A DNA stretch of 64,000 nucleotides, taken from positions 62,001 through 126,000 of the forward strand of contig NZ_CP119758.1 in assembly GCF_029323795.1 (NCBI RefSeq). Direction: 5' to 3'. The notes beneath the pieces were generated by a model, which did not search any database, had not been told where the DNA came from, and saw only the letters and a list, made by a program, of their open reading frames with translations. The position numbers and the translations under genes were made by a program. Positions 1-8,124 of the stretch are shown in pieces. How positions within the stretch are numbered: the first letter of the stretch is position 1; the number at the start of each line of letters is the position of its first letter. Source of the DNA: Zobellia alginiliquefaciens. Lineage in GTDB: Bacteria; Bacteroidota; Bacteroidia; Flavobacteriales; Flavobacteriaceae.

Positions 1-109
1 CTAATGCCTGCGGCGGACACTCAAACGTAATACCATACAAATGGTCTTCCAGACCCATATCATAGAGCATTTGCGTTACCGCTGGCATAAAGGAGCAAAC
101 TTTAAGCAT
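1..109 (-). CDS. BtuF-like cobalamin-binding protein, N-terminal part only
   Basis: Only the first 36 codons are present; the gene runs off the left edge. The start is the ATG at 107-109. The visible protein begins MLKVCSFMPAVTQMLYDMGL and goes on to GITFECPP. This matches the N-terminus of substrate-binding proteins of the BtuF/FepB fold that handle corrinoids or iron complexes (family knowledge). There is no signal peptide in the visible part, which is common for this subgroup. It starts 5 bases after the stop of the BtuG-like gene, so it is probably the third gene of the riboswitch-led operon. Family assignment is fair; the exact substrate is inferred from the riboswitch. Confidence 0.7.
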   Translation of the reverse strand, partial: MLKVCSFMPAVTQMLYDMGLEDHLYGITFECPPQAL

Positions 110-114
110 CAGAT

Positions 115-1188
115 TTAATTAAAATATATACCTCCTGGAATAATTCCTACAGGAATAGTATTAGTTAATTCTTTTGATGTTAAATCATAAATGTACAGAT
201 CCCCTTTACTGGCATAATCTTTTGCATCGGTGCCATATAATTTTCCGTCATTAACAGTCATACTATAAAAAGAGACATCACTAATGTAAGCTTCGGTTGG
301 TAAAGCATCTGAATCGGAACTAAAAGAATAAACTGCATTAGACATACCAAAATAAAATATATCATCTTCAACGCTCAAATCACCGGGGTGTTGAGTAGTT
401 TCAAAATCAAAAGTTTGTGCTATGCTATTATCAGATGTACTAATTTTTGTGAGTGTCCCATTAGTTTCTGTTCCTGTGTATTCCGGTGCTCCACTACTTA
501 ATACCCATAAATTACCAACAGTATCCCATTGCATTGAATTTGGAAAATCTCCAACAACAAGTGTAGATAACACGGTGTCCGTAGAAGTATCTATTACTGA
601 AACTTTGTTATTTTGACCGAATGCCCCTTGATGTGCAACATATACAAAATCCGTATTAGAGGTTATCGCTTCCGGTCCTAACTCGGTAGGAATGGGTTTT
701 GAAACAGTATTCGTAGTTAAATCGATAATGGCGACAAAATCATCAGTTTCATCTGCCGTTTCCCCCCAGTTAGTAACATAACCCTTTCCATTGGCAATAG
801 TCATATACCTAGGGTTTAAGAGTCCTTCATCAATTACCGCTTCACTTTTAAAGGTATTTCGGTTTACAACATGAATCTTATGTGAATTATTGACAACTAT
901 GTACGCTAGTTCATCATCAAACGCTATGGACTGTACTATGTTTCCAAGGTCTTCATTATTCTCTAGATTAAAAATTTCATCTTCTACAAGTAAGGAATCG
1001 TTGGATATATAAGTTACCGTTCCCGTACCATTATTGAACGGACCTTCATTTGTAATCAATATTCCGTCTTCGTAAGCTCCCTTAGCATCTTGTTCTTCTT
1101 CCATCGTAACCCCACCGTCATCATTGGAACAACTAACAGTAAATAAGGCTGACAAAGCAGCTAAAATTGATATTTGTTTAATTTTCAT
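115..1188 (-). CDS. BtuG-like beta-propeller surface lipoprotein (YncE/DUF5074 type)
   Basis: The 357-residue protein has a lipoprotein signal ending in TVSC with the lipidated cysteine at residue 20. The following SNDD is acidic, as in surface-exported Bacteroidota lipoproteins. The rest is repeated beta-propeller strands of the YncE/DUF5074 kind, such as GYVTNWG near residue 135 and the typical C-terminal PVGIIPGGIYF. In Bacteroides, BtuG proteins of this family are surface lipoproteins that cap the BtuB receptor and bind vitamin B12 very tightly (established for that genus). Position between a TonB receptor and a BtuF-like gene, under a cobalamin riboswitch, supports the same role here. 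Binding itself is inferred. Confidence 0.8.
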   Translation of the reverse strand: MKIKQISILAALSALFTVSCSNDDGGVTMEEEQDAKGAYEDGILITNEGPFNNGTGTVTYISNDSLLVEDEIFNLENNEDLGNIVQSIAFDDELAYIVVNNSHKIHVVNRNTFKSEAVIDEGLLNPRYMTIANGKGYVTNWGETADETDDFVAIIDLTTNTVSKPIPTELGPEAITSNTDFVYVAHQGAFGQNNKVSVIDTSTDTVLSTLVVGDFPNSMQWDTVGNLWVLSSGAPEYTGTETNGTLTKISTSDNSIAQTFDFETTQHPGDLSVEDDIFYFGMSNAVYSFSSDSDALPTEAYISDVSFYSMTVNDGKLYGTDAKDYASKGDLYIYDLTSKELTNTIPVGIIPGGIYFN

Positions 1189-1199
1189 TACCCTCTTTT

Positions 1200-3044
1200 T
1201 TAAATTTTAAATTTTAGTTTTAATTGTACATTTCTGTTTGGCATAGGCCGATAAGCTACATTCTGGTAATTTTTATTGAAAAGATTATTGACCTGCAACA
1301 TAGTTTCAACAATCAATTTCCCTTTCGTTTTTATGTTTCCACCAACACCTAAGTTTGAAATAGAATATCCGGGTAATGATTCTGAATTGTCCGAAGTGAT
1401 AAAGACACTTCCGTTTACGGATAGTTGATAGAACAATAGCCAATCTCCAAATGCGTAACTTAGGTTTGAGTTTGCCTTATGTTCAGGCACATACATTAAA
1501 GTATTTTCTGTATCATTGTTCATTGCTTTAGTAAACCCGTAACCGTTTTTCCAACTCAGATGATGCGCTCCCCATTTCTCTTCTAATTTCAAGGAAACTT
1601 CTAGCCCATAATTAGATGCATCGTTTATATTAGTAGGAGTCCAGATTCCATCATTATTTGGCCGCCACTGAATCAGGTCTTCGGAAGCAATATAGAAAGC
1701 GGCCCAATGAAAAGTATATTTCTCCTTGTTAAGGGTATACCCTATTTCGGCTTGTAATGAAGATTCGGGCTTAACATCCGGGTTGCCCCCTGATCCACCT
1801 CCTAATACCCAATAAATCTCATTAAATGTGGGAATTCTATAGTTTTTTGAGGCGTTGAGATGAACTGAATGGCTCAAATTCAACACATACTTAACATCTA
1901 ACCCATATACGAGAGGGCTGTTATAATCGTTAACAAACTCTTTTCGAAGATTGACACCATAACTAATCTTTTCACTTAAATTCTGCTTGAACAAAAATGT
2001 GGTAGCCAGTGTTTTTCTTTTGACTTTTTCAATAGAAGTTCCGTCTCCTGTGATATGGCTGTAATCGGCAATTCCATTTAATAGGATATTTTTAAAATGG
2101 ACTTTATAGTCATAATTAACTAAAAACGTATTGGTATTTCCAAAAGAAAAATCTTCACGGTCTTTGTTATCAAAATATTTATACTTTTCATAAAGATACC
2201 CCGCTTTAACACGGTGAATTCTATTTTGGTTAAAATGGCTCCACTCCAATAGATTTCGAACATTAATATCTTTGTAGTTTGAGTTTGATGGGGCTGTAAT
2301 CGTACCTGAAAAATCACGGTCTCCTATAAAAGTGTTATGATAAAATTTCAGTAATTGCTTCTCAGAAAGTTGATGCCCTATATTTCCATTAATATTGACG
2401 TTTTCATAGGCCCCGTTTTCATTTCTTTTATCGGTATCTAAATATTTATAATCATTATTAGATACCAGATAGTTTACACCGAAACCTATTGTTGTTTTTT
2501 CTGATCCAACTGAAGTACGGTAATTGATATTTTTAGTATCAAAACTTCCATAACCCAATAACAACTCATGATCTGAATGCTTATTAAATCGAAAAACATC
2601 ATTTAAATGAATACTACCGCCAATAGCTCCACTACCAAATTGTACACTACCGCCACCACTACGAATACTAATGGAACCGTAATTCCTAGGTACAATGGTA
2701 TTAAAATCAACCTGACCCGTCAGTTGTGAATTAATATTGATTCCATTCCAAATAACAGCTGTTTGTGAGGCGTTAGTACCACGGAAAGATGGAGAAGAAA
2801 TCATTCCTAATCCATTTTCTTTTAAATAAATACTAGAGTTAAATTGTAAAAGATCAGTCAAAGAGCTACCATTACGGTCAACTAAAGAATCTTTCAGAAC
2901 ATTTACCTTTCCACTAGAAAAATGTAAAAGCCGAACATCAGTAAGAATTACTTCGTCCAAAACTGTTATGCTATCCTGTTGGGCATTGCCAAACAAAGTG
3001 CATAATAAAATAAGAATAATCAAAAATGGTCTATAATCTCTCAT
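1200..3044 (-). CDS. btuB: TonB-dependent outer-membrane receptor, BtuB-like
   Basis: The 614-residue protein starts with a signal peptide (cleavage near GNAQQ, residue 22). A plug domain follows at about residues 28-150, with motifs SSPSFRGTNASQTAVIWNG and SGAIGGSIHL. The rest is a 22-strand-type barrel ending in a strand that closes with KLKFKI. The length equals that of E. coli BtuB rather than the much larger SusC-type receptors. The gene is the first after a cobalamin riboswitch, so it most likely imports cobalamin or related corrinoids with energy from TonB/ExbBD. The BtuG-like gene follows 11 bases downstream. Receptor class is certain; substrate is inferred from the riboswitch. Confidence 0.85.
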   Translation of the reverse strand: MRDYRPFLIILILLCTLFGNAQQDSITVLDEVILTDVRLLHFSSGKVNVLKDSLVDRNGSSLTDLLQFNSSIYLKENGLGMISSPSFRGTNASQTAVIWNGININSQLTGQVDFNTIVPRNYGSISIRSGGGSVQFGSGAIGGSIHLNDVFRFNKHSDHELLLGYGSFDTKNINYRTSVGSEKTTIGFGVNYLVSNNDYKYLDTDKRNENGAYENVNINGNIGHQLSEKQLLKFYHNTFIGDRDFSGTITAPSNSNYKDINVRNLLEWSHFNQNRIHRVKAGYLYEKYKYFDNKDREDFSFGNTNTFLVNYDYKVHFKNILLNGIADYSHITGDGTSIEKVKRKTLATTFLFKQNLSEKISYGVNLRKEFVNDYNSPLVYGLDVKYVLNLSHSVHLNASKNYRIPTFNEIYWVLGGGSGGNPDVKPESSLQAEIGYTLNKEKYTFHWAAFYIASEDLIQWRPNNDGIWTPTNINDASNYGLEVSLKLEEKWGAHHLSWKNGYGFTKAMNNDTENTLMYVPEHKANSNLSYAFGDWLLFYQLSVNGSVFITSDNSESLPGYSISNLGVGGNIKTKGKLIVETMLQVNNLFNKNYQNVAYRPMPNRNVQLKLKFKI

Positions 3045-3090
3045 ACCGTTAAAGACCTTTTACCCGAAAGTCTTATTTAAGGTTATGAAA

Positions 3091-3262
3091 TTGGCAGGTC
3101 TCCTGACTTGCTCAAAGCTGTCTTACCTTCCCATCTATTTATAGACAGTGGTTTAGAAGAAAACAACATCCTCAAAAAGAGGTGCCAACTACAACTTGGC
3201 ATGAACTTACAGTTGCGGGAACAGTTCCGGATTTTAACCGGATTCCCTTTTAATCGATAAAG
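3091..3262 (-). promoter_or_regulatory. Cobalamin riboswitch
   Basis: Read on the minus strand, the leader holds the conserved parts in the right order. GGGAATCCGGTTAAAATCCG begins near 3247, followed by AACTGTTCCCGCAACTGTAA. CCACTG is at 3151-3146, then TGGGAAGG near 3131. The B12 box AGTCAGGAGACCTGCC is at 3108-3093. The element ends about 45 bases before the ATG of the TonB receptor, so it can act on translation or early transcription of the receptor operon. Such elements normally switch genes off when adenosyl- or other cobalamin is bound (family knowledge). Confidence 0.96.
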
Positions 3263-3298
3263 CAGAAATATACTGCCGTATCAAACCAAAATTCGCGG

Positions 3299-3328
3299 CG
3301 AAGGTAATAAATTCATTGACAAATACAA
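3299..3328 (-). promoter_or_regulatory. Promoter of the cobalamin-uptake operon
   Basis: On the minus strand TTG (3328-3326) is followed after 19 bases by TACCTTCG (3306-3299). This is one base off the Bacteroidota consensus TTG-N19-TAnnTTTG. Transcription would begin about 25-30 bases before the riboswitch. Confidence 0.6.
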
Positions 3329-3331
3329 CCT

Positions 3332-3365
3332 AAAAAAAAACACCCTTCATATGAAGGGTATTTTT
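3332..3365. terminator. Bidirectional rho-independent terminator
   Basis: A perfect 18-bp palindrome (ACCCTTCAT and its complement, 3342-3359) has nine A on its left and five T on its right. On the minus strand it ends the FKBP gene. It also separates that transcript from the cobalamin operon. Confidence 0.85.
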
Positions 3366-3383
3366 ATCGTAAAGCATTATAAT

Positions 3384-3851
3384 TTAATTTACTTCTAAAA
3401 GATTAACCTCAAAAACAAGTACAGAACCACCAGGAATACCACGATTGTCCGAATTGCCATAACCCAATGCCGCAGGAACTAAAAGAATACCGTTTCCACC
3501 TTCTTTGAAGTACGTAATACCTTCTGTCCAACCCGCAATAACCTGTTGTAAATTAAAAGTGATTCCCTCAGCACTACTTTCATCAAAAACAGAACCATCT
3601 AAGTAATATCCCTTGTAAGCTACGGTAACATCTGAAGTAGCTGTGGGGTTTTCGCCAGTACCTTCTTCTTCTATAACGTAATACAAACCAGAGTCACTTC
3701 TGGTGGCATCCAAACCGTTTGCCTCAACATACGCCTTAATATCCTCTTCGTTTTGAACCGTATAATCAATAACCTCCTTAGGTTCATTTTTATCATCATC
3801 TCCACAAGAAACGAATACGACCAAGGCTAAAACAAATAAAACTTTCTTCAT
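3384..3851 (-). CDS. FKBP-type peptidyl-prolyl isomerase lipoprotein
   Basis: The 155-residue protein has a lipoprotein signal ending FVSC (Cys16) followed by GDDDKNE. An FKBP domain covers about residues 70-155, with the typical VAYKGYYLDGSVFDES, the GWTEGI turn and ALGYG. Such proteins speed up cis-trans isomerisation of proline bonds and act as folding helpers, here anchored to a membrane outside the cytoplasm. The gene stands alone. TATATTTG lies on the minus strand at 3879-3872, 21 bases before the start, and matches the -7 element; I see no clear -33 element. A strong terminator follows. Confidence 0.92.
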   Translation of the reverse strand: MKKVLFVLALVVFVSCGDDDKNEPKEVIDYTVQNEEDIKAYVEANGLDATRSDSGLYYVIEEEGTGENPTATSDVTVAYKGYYLDGSVFDESSAEGITFNLQQVIAGWTEGITYFKEGGNGILLVPAALGYGNSDNRGIPGGSVLVFEVNLLEVN

Positions 3852-4071
3852 TACTATTATTTTTTAAGCCTCAAATATAATGAACTAATAATTGGACTTA
3901 AACTATTTTAACCCTAGCTAATTATTAATTTAACAGGACGGTGATAACCAAAGGGTTATATGCACAAAATCTAAAAAATAATTACCCAAGCCCTTTCCTC
4001 TTAGGATATAAAGACATTACCTTTATTGCCGAAACAAAACGAGGCCACACACCTAGTACAAAAACAAACAC

Positions 4072-5220
4072 TTGAAAAACAGCATTTTAATACTTGTATT
4101 CTGTCTATTCATCGCTTGCAAGACCGATAAAAAAAATGACTCCCCTTTACAAAGCGCCCCTCCCACAAAAATTGAAATTAACCATGCTAAAGGCTTTTCA
4201 ATAGAAACAACAAATAACGGCCTAACACTTATTGAAGTGTCATCTGCCTGGCCCGGTGCTACTACTTCCTTTAAATACGCGCTGGTTCCAAAAAACAAAA
4301 TGGCATCAATAACGCTCAATAAAGAAGAATATGATGCTATTGTTGCAACACCAATAGAACGTTTAATAGTAACCTCCACAACGCATATTCCGTCTCTTGA
4401 GGCCTTAGGCGTTACCAATAGTTTGGTAGGTTTCCCCAAGACCTCTTTAATTTCTTCGGAGCATACTCGAAAAAGAATTGATAATGGAGATATTGAAGAA
4501 CTAGGGAATAATGAAAATCTAAATACGGAAATCGCTATAAGCCTAAGACCTGAAGTTGTTGTAGGTTTTGGTATCAACAATCAAAATAAAGCGTACGAAA
4601 CGCTTGTACGTTCTAACATTCCTGTGGTTTACAATGGTGATTGGACAGAAGAATCCCCGCTAGGCAAAGCCGAATGGATTAAGTTCTTTGCTCCATTTTA
4701 CGGTTTGGAGACCAAAGCGGACAGTATTTTTAAGTCTATTGAAAACTCATACGTACAAACAAAAGCCATTGTAAAAGAGGTCACTAAAAAACCTACCGTA
4801 CTTACCGGAGGTCTATACAAAGACGTGTGGCATGTGGCCGGAGGAAAAAGCTGGATGGCACAATTCCTAAAGGATGCCAAAACGGATTATCTCTGGAAAG
4901 AAACGCAAGAAACCGGTGGTCTTAGCCAAAGTTTAGAGACCGTTCTTGCTACGGCACAACATGCGGATTATTGGCTGAACCCTTCTATGCTAACTTCCTA
5001 CGAAGAGGTTGAAGAAGCTAATAAACACTACACCCAATTTGATGCGTATGAAACCAAAAAGATTTTCTCCAATACTATTTCAAAAGGAGCTACCGGTGGA
5101 CTACTGTATTATGAATTAGCCCCAATGCGGCCCGATTTAGTTTTAAAAGACCTTATTCATATTTTTCATCCTGAATTGTTACCTGACCATCAACTTTTCT
5201 TTTTTAAGCCTTTGGAATAA
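4072..5220 (+). CDS. ABC transporter substrate-binding lipoprotein (iron/cobalamin type)
   Basis: The 382-residue protein starts with TTG at 4072; no ATG is in a better place, and this start gives a clean lipoprotein signal ending FIAC (Cys16). The body has the two-lobed fold of BtuF/FepB-type binding proteins: RLIVTSTTHIPSLEALG (residues about 101-117), RPEVVVGFG, and a C-terminal RPDLVLKDLIHIFHPELLP. It carries the cargo to the permease encoded directly behind it; the stop and the next start touch. It lies next to the cobalamin-riboswitch operon, so corrinoid is a likely cargo, but iron-siderophore cannot be excluded. No riboswitch is seen in the 220 bases upstream. Confidence 0.85.
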   Translation: MKNSILILVFCLFIACKTDKKNDSPLQSAPPTKIEINHAKGFSIETTNNGLTLIEVSSAWPGATTSFKYALVPKNKMASITLNKEEYDAIVATPIERLIVTSTTHIPSLEALGVTNSLVGFPKTSLISSEHTRKRIDNGDIEELGNNENLNTEIAISLRPEVVVGFGINNQNKAYETLVRSNIPVVYNGDWTEESPLGKAEWIKFFAPFYGLETKADSIFKSIENSYVQTKAIVKEVTKKPTVLTGGLYKDVWHVAGGKSWMAQFLKDAKTDYLWKETQETGGLSQSLETVLATAQHADYWLNPSMLTSYEEVEEANKHYTQFDAYETKKIFSNTISKGATGGLLYYELAPMRPDLVLKDLIHIFHPELLPDHQLFFFKPLE

Positions 5221-6252
5221 TTGCGAAATCCTAAAACATACCGTTATTCTTTTTTGCTCTTGCTTGCTATTTTAATACTTGCTTTGGCCATTAATATCTG
5301 TTTGGGCTCAGTTTCAATACCCTTTTCACAAACGTTACACTCTGTTTTTGGAACTCCTATTGAAAATAGCGCTTGGGAATATATTATTTGGAATTACAGA
5401 ATCCCCAAAGCTTTCACGGCGGTGTTGGTAGGCGCTGGATTATCTTTAAGTGGACTCCTTATGCAGACCTTGTTCAGAAATCCACTTGCCGGGCCATTTG
5501 TACTGGGCATAAGTTCCGGTGCTAGTTTAGGAGCCGCTCTGTTGATTATGGGTTCATCAACACTCACCGCACTATTTGGATTTAGCTTTATAACTGATGT
5601 TTCTCTTGCCATAGTCTCCAGTATTGGTAGCTTTTTGGTACTTCTGGCGGTTATAACTGTTGCGTCTAAAGTAAAGGATACTATGGCCCTTTTAATTATT
5701 GGACTAATGTTCGGCAGTATTAGTGCCGCAGTGGTAAGTGTTCTTTCTTATTTTACTAATGCCGAAAAACTTCAGCAGTTTGTATACTGGTCATTTGGTA
5801 GTGTGGGGAACCTTTCATGGCATCAATTAGGATTATTATTTGCTATTGTTTTTTTGGGAATTCTTCTTGCCGTATTTTCTATAAAACCTTTGAACGCCTT
5901 TTTACTAGGAGAGAATTATGCAAAGAGCTTAGGAGTGAACCTTATTCGTTCCCGTTATCAAATTATAATTGCAACAGGCCTATTAGCCGGAGGTATTACT
6001 GCCTTTGCCGGTCCTATTGCTTTCATCGGCTTGGCCGTTCCGCATTTAACCCGCCAGATATTCAATACAACGGAACACCGCATATTGGTTCCTGCAGTTC
6101 TAATATATGGCGCTATTCTCATGCTCATCTGTGATACCATAGCACAATTACCCAACAGCGCCGAAGTTCTTCCCATAAATGCCATTACCAGTATTTTTGG
6201 AGCTCCCGTGGTAATTTGGCTACTAATCAGAAAAAGAAAAATGGTGTTTTAA
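5221..6252 (+). CDS. FecCD/BtuC-family ABC permease
   Basis: The 343-residue membrane protein has about ten hydrophobic segments and the FecCD signature. Visible motifs are IWNYRIPKAFTAVLVGAGLS (residues about 58-77), RNPLAGPFVLGISSGASLGA and, near residue 264, AGPIAFIGLAVPHLTR, the loop that contacts the ATPase. It forms the inner-membrane channel for cobalamin or iron complexes. The start codon is TTG directly after the stop of the binding protein, so the two are probably coupled. Its TAA stop overlaps an ATG (6252-6254), which usually marks the start of the next gene, but no sizeable ORF follows from it now. Confidence 0.92.
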   Translation: MRNPKTYRYSFLLLLAILILALAINICLGSVSIPFSQTLHSVFGTPIENSAWEYIIWNYRIPKAFTAVLVGAGLSLSGLLMQTLFRNPLAGPFVLGISSGASLGAALLIMGSSTLTALFGFSFITDVSLAIVSSIGSFLVLLAVITVASKVKDTMALLIIGLMFGSISAAVVSVLSYFTNAEKLQQFVYWSFGSVGNLSWHQLGLLFAIVFLGILLAVFSIKPLNAFLLGENYAKSLGVNLIRSRYQIIIATGLLAGGITAFAGPIAFIGLAVPHLTRQIFNTTEHRILVPAVLIYGAILMLICDTIAQLPNSAEVLPINAITSIFGAPVVIWLLIRKRKMVF

Positions 6253-6388
6253 TGAAATCCGTTTTCTTAGAAGCTTTAATTTATACATATCTGACCATAT
6301 GTTATAGCTTCCATAGTTCTAATTCTATAGTTTTACCAACGGATAAACCGTTTTCCTAATTACATTTTAATAAATCATACCATCCAAG

Positions 6389-7264
6389 ATGAGAACTAAA
6401 TTAACCTACCTGATTTTACTTTTTGCTTTTACAGCTAATTTCATAAACGCCCAAAAAAACGACCAAGAATGGGAAAACCTATTGGACAAAGACCTTACTA
6501 ATTGGGATATTTTTATTGGTGTTCCCCACACATCTTTGGACCTAGAAGGATATGAAAAAGGAGATGGCATGCACGGAACGCCAATTGGCCTGAACAAAGA
6601 CCCTTTAAACATCTTTACAACTACTCAAGAAAACGGAGAAACCATCTTAAATGTAAGCGGTGAGATTTATGGAGGATTAAGCACCAAAAAAGAATATGAA
6701 AACTACCATTTAGTCTTTGATATAAAGTGGGGAACCAAAAAATACGAACCACGCCTAAAAGATAAAAGGGACAGCGGTGTACTTTATCATGCGCAAGAAC
6801 CTCACGGACAATTTTGGAACGTTTGGATGCGTGCCCCTGAAATGCAAGTACAAGAAACCGATTGTGGCGACTTTTTTCCATTGGCAGGTGTAAGCATGGA
6901 TATCAAAGCTTCAAAAAAGAGCGAGAACGGAAAAGACTTTTGGTTCTATGATCCAAAGGGAGAAATGAGAACTTTTAAGACCGGAGGTGACGGACGCTGT
7001 AGAAGAATTGCTAATTTTGAAAATCCACATGGGGAATGGAGCCGTTTAGAGCTTATTTGCATAAATGATAAAGCCTATCATATCGTAAACGGAAAAGTAG
7101 TTATGGTGCTTGAAAATGCCAAGGAATACACAAAAGAGGGAATTGCTAAATCACTGACCAAAGGAAAAATTCAATTTCAATCAGAAGCTTGCGAAGTGTA
7201 TTACAAGAATATTAAAATAAAGAATATCAATAAATTACCAAAAAACATCAAGAAACAACTTTAA
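6389..7264 (+). CDS. Secreted DUF1080 protein (3-keto-disaccharide hydrolase-like)
   Basis: The 291-residue protein has a signal peptide (cleavage near INAQK, residue 22) and a DUF1080 domain, a concanavalin-like beta-sandwich also annotated as 3-keto-disaccharide hydrolase. Visible pieces are WENLLDKDLTNWDIFIG near the start, DIKWGTKKYEP, RDSGVLYHA, APEMQVQETDCGDFF, and a C-terminal GKIQFQSEACEVYYKNIKIK. Members bind or cut modified sugars in the periplasm or outside the cell (family knowledge). It has no clear link to metal or vitamin uptake, yet it sits between permease and ATPase of one transporter and ends one codon before the ATPase frame opens. I read it as an insertion into that operon. 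Confidence 0.85.
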   Translation: MRTKLTYLILLFAFTANFINAQKNDQEWENLLDKDLTNWDIFIGVPHTSLDLEGYEKGDGMHGTPIGLNKDPLNIFTTTQENGETILNVSGEIYGGLSTKKEYENYHLVFDIKWGTKKYEPRLKDKRDSGVLYHAQEPHGQFWNVWMRAPEMQVQETDCGDFFPLAGVSMDIKASKKSENGKDFWFYDPKGEMRTFKTGGDGRCRRIANFENPHGEWSRLELICINDKAYHIVNGKVVMVLENAKEYTKEGIAKSLTKGKIQFQSEACEVYYKNIKIKNINKLPKNIKKQL

Positions 7265-8059
7265 TCAGAAATCGTCGTCGGTCTTCATAAAAAACATAGT
7301 ACTCTTTCTGTTGCCAACCTATCTATTGGGTATGGCGAAACGACCATCGCCCAAAATATTAATTTTGATTTAAAACCTGGTGAACTTACCGCCATAGTTG
7401 GGATTAATGGAATAGGAAAGTCTACCTTACTACGTACCTTGGGTAACGCCCAAACTAAGCTAGACGGTCGCTTAACCATTAAAAGTAAGCCTATTGAGGC
7501 CTACTCACCACAGGACTTATCATCTAAAATAAGCTTGGTGCTCACGGAGCCTATCGCTTCTAAAAACCTCTCCGTAATTGAGTTGGTGGCTTTGGGAAGA
7601 CAACCCTACACCAATTGGCTAGGCACGCTAACTACGGCTGATAAGCAGAAAATAAAAGATGCGCTCAGCTCCCTAGAGTTGGACGATTTGCAGCATAAAA
7701 AATGTTACGAATTGAGTGATGGGCAATTACAACGGGTAATGATCGCTAGAGCCTTGGCCCAAGATACTTCTATTATCCTGTTAGACGAACCTACCACTCA
7801 TTTAGACCTCTATCACAAAATACAGATATTAAAACTCCTCCGTTCCATTGCCCATACCACTAAAAAGACGGTAGTTTTTACTACTCATGAAATTGAAATG
7901 GCCATTCAACTTTGCGATAAAATGGTTTTATTAGATGGGAAAGAAAACAACTTTGGACAACCCTGTGAACTTATTGAACAAAAGGCTTTTGAGTCATTAT
8001 TTCCTTCCGATACCGTCTCCTTTGAGCCTAAAACCGGTTCTTTTCGAATAAAAAAGTAA
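7265..8059 (+). CDS. ABC transporter ATPase (FecE/BtuD type) without a normal start codon
   Basis: The open frame begins right after the DUF1080 stop and encodes about 264 residues. All ATPase motifs are present: Walker A GINGIGKST (near 7400-7426), the LSDGQ signature near 7714, Walker B IILLDEPTTHLD, and a switch histidine in TTHE. N-terminal family sequence is recognisable from VANLSIGYG (about 7310) onward. No ATG, GTG or TTG lies in frame between 7265 and Walker A. The first is the TTG at 7439, which would remove Walker A. The protein therefore uses a rare start such as ATT or ATC, or is not made in full. It would drive the permease at 5221-6252. Confidence 0.8.
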   Translation, partial: SEIVVGLHKKHSTLSVANLSIGYGETTIAQNINFDLKPGELTAIVGINGIGKSTLLRTLGNAQTKLDGRLTIKSKPIEAYSPQDLSSKISLVLTEPIASKNLSVIELVALGRQPYTNWLGTLTTADKQKIKDALSSLELDDLQHKKCYELSDGQLQRVMIARALAQDTSIILLDEPTTHLDLYHKIQILKLLRSIAHTTKKTVVFTTHEIEMAIQLCDKMVLLDGKENNFGQPCELIEQKAFESLFPSDTVSFEPKTGSFRIKK

Positions 8060-8124
8060 CCCCTAAGAGATGTTTGGTTTTAACACCAATCTTGTATCTT
8101 TACCCCGAACACTTTACTTTACAA

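Noticed and set aside
4053-4580. 175-codon minus-strand frame
   Set aside because: It is antisense to the clear substrate-binding protein gene and resembles a shadow frame rich in Ser/Leu.
6252-6360. 36-codon frame from the ATG overlapping the permease stop
   Set aside because: The product looks random; I use the ATG only as a sign of the former ATPase start.
6389-8059. Possible DUF1080-ATPase fusion by stop readthrough
   Set aside because: The frames match, but one of three spacings would do so by chance, and an exported DUF1080 joined to a cytoplasmic ATPase makes no biological sense.
8074-8124. Upstream TTG start for rmuC
   Set aside because: It would add 17 residues before a proper membrane anchor; ATG 8125 fits the family.
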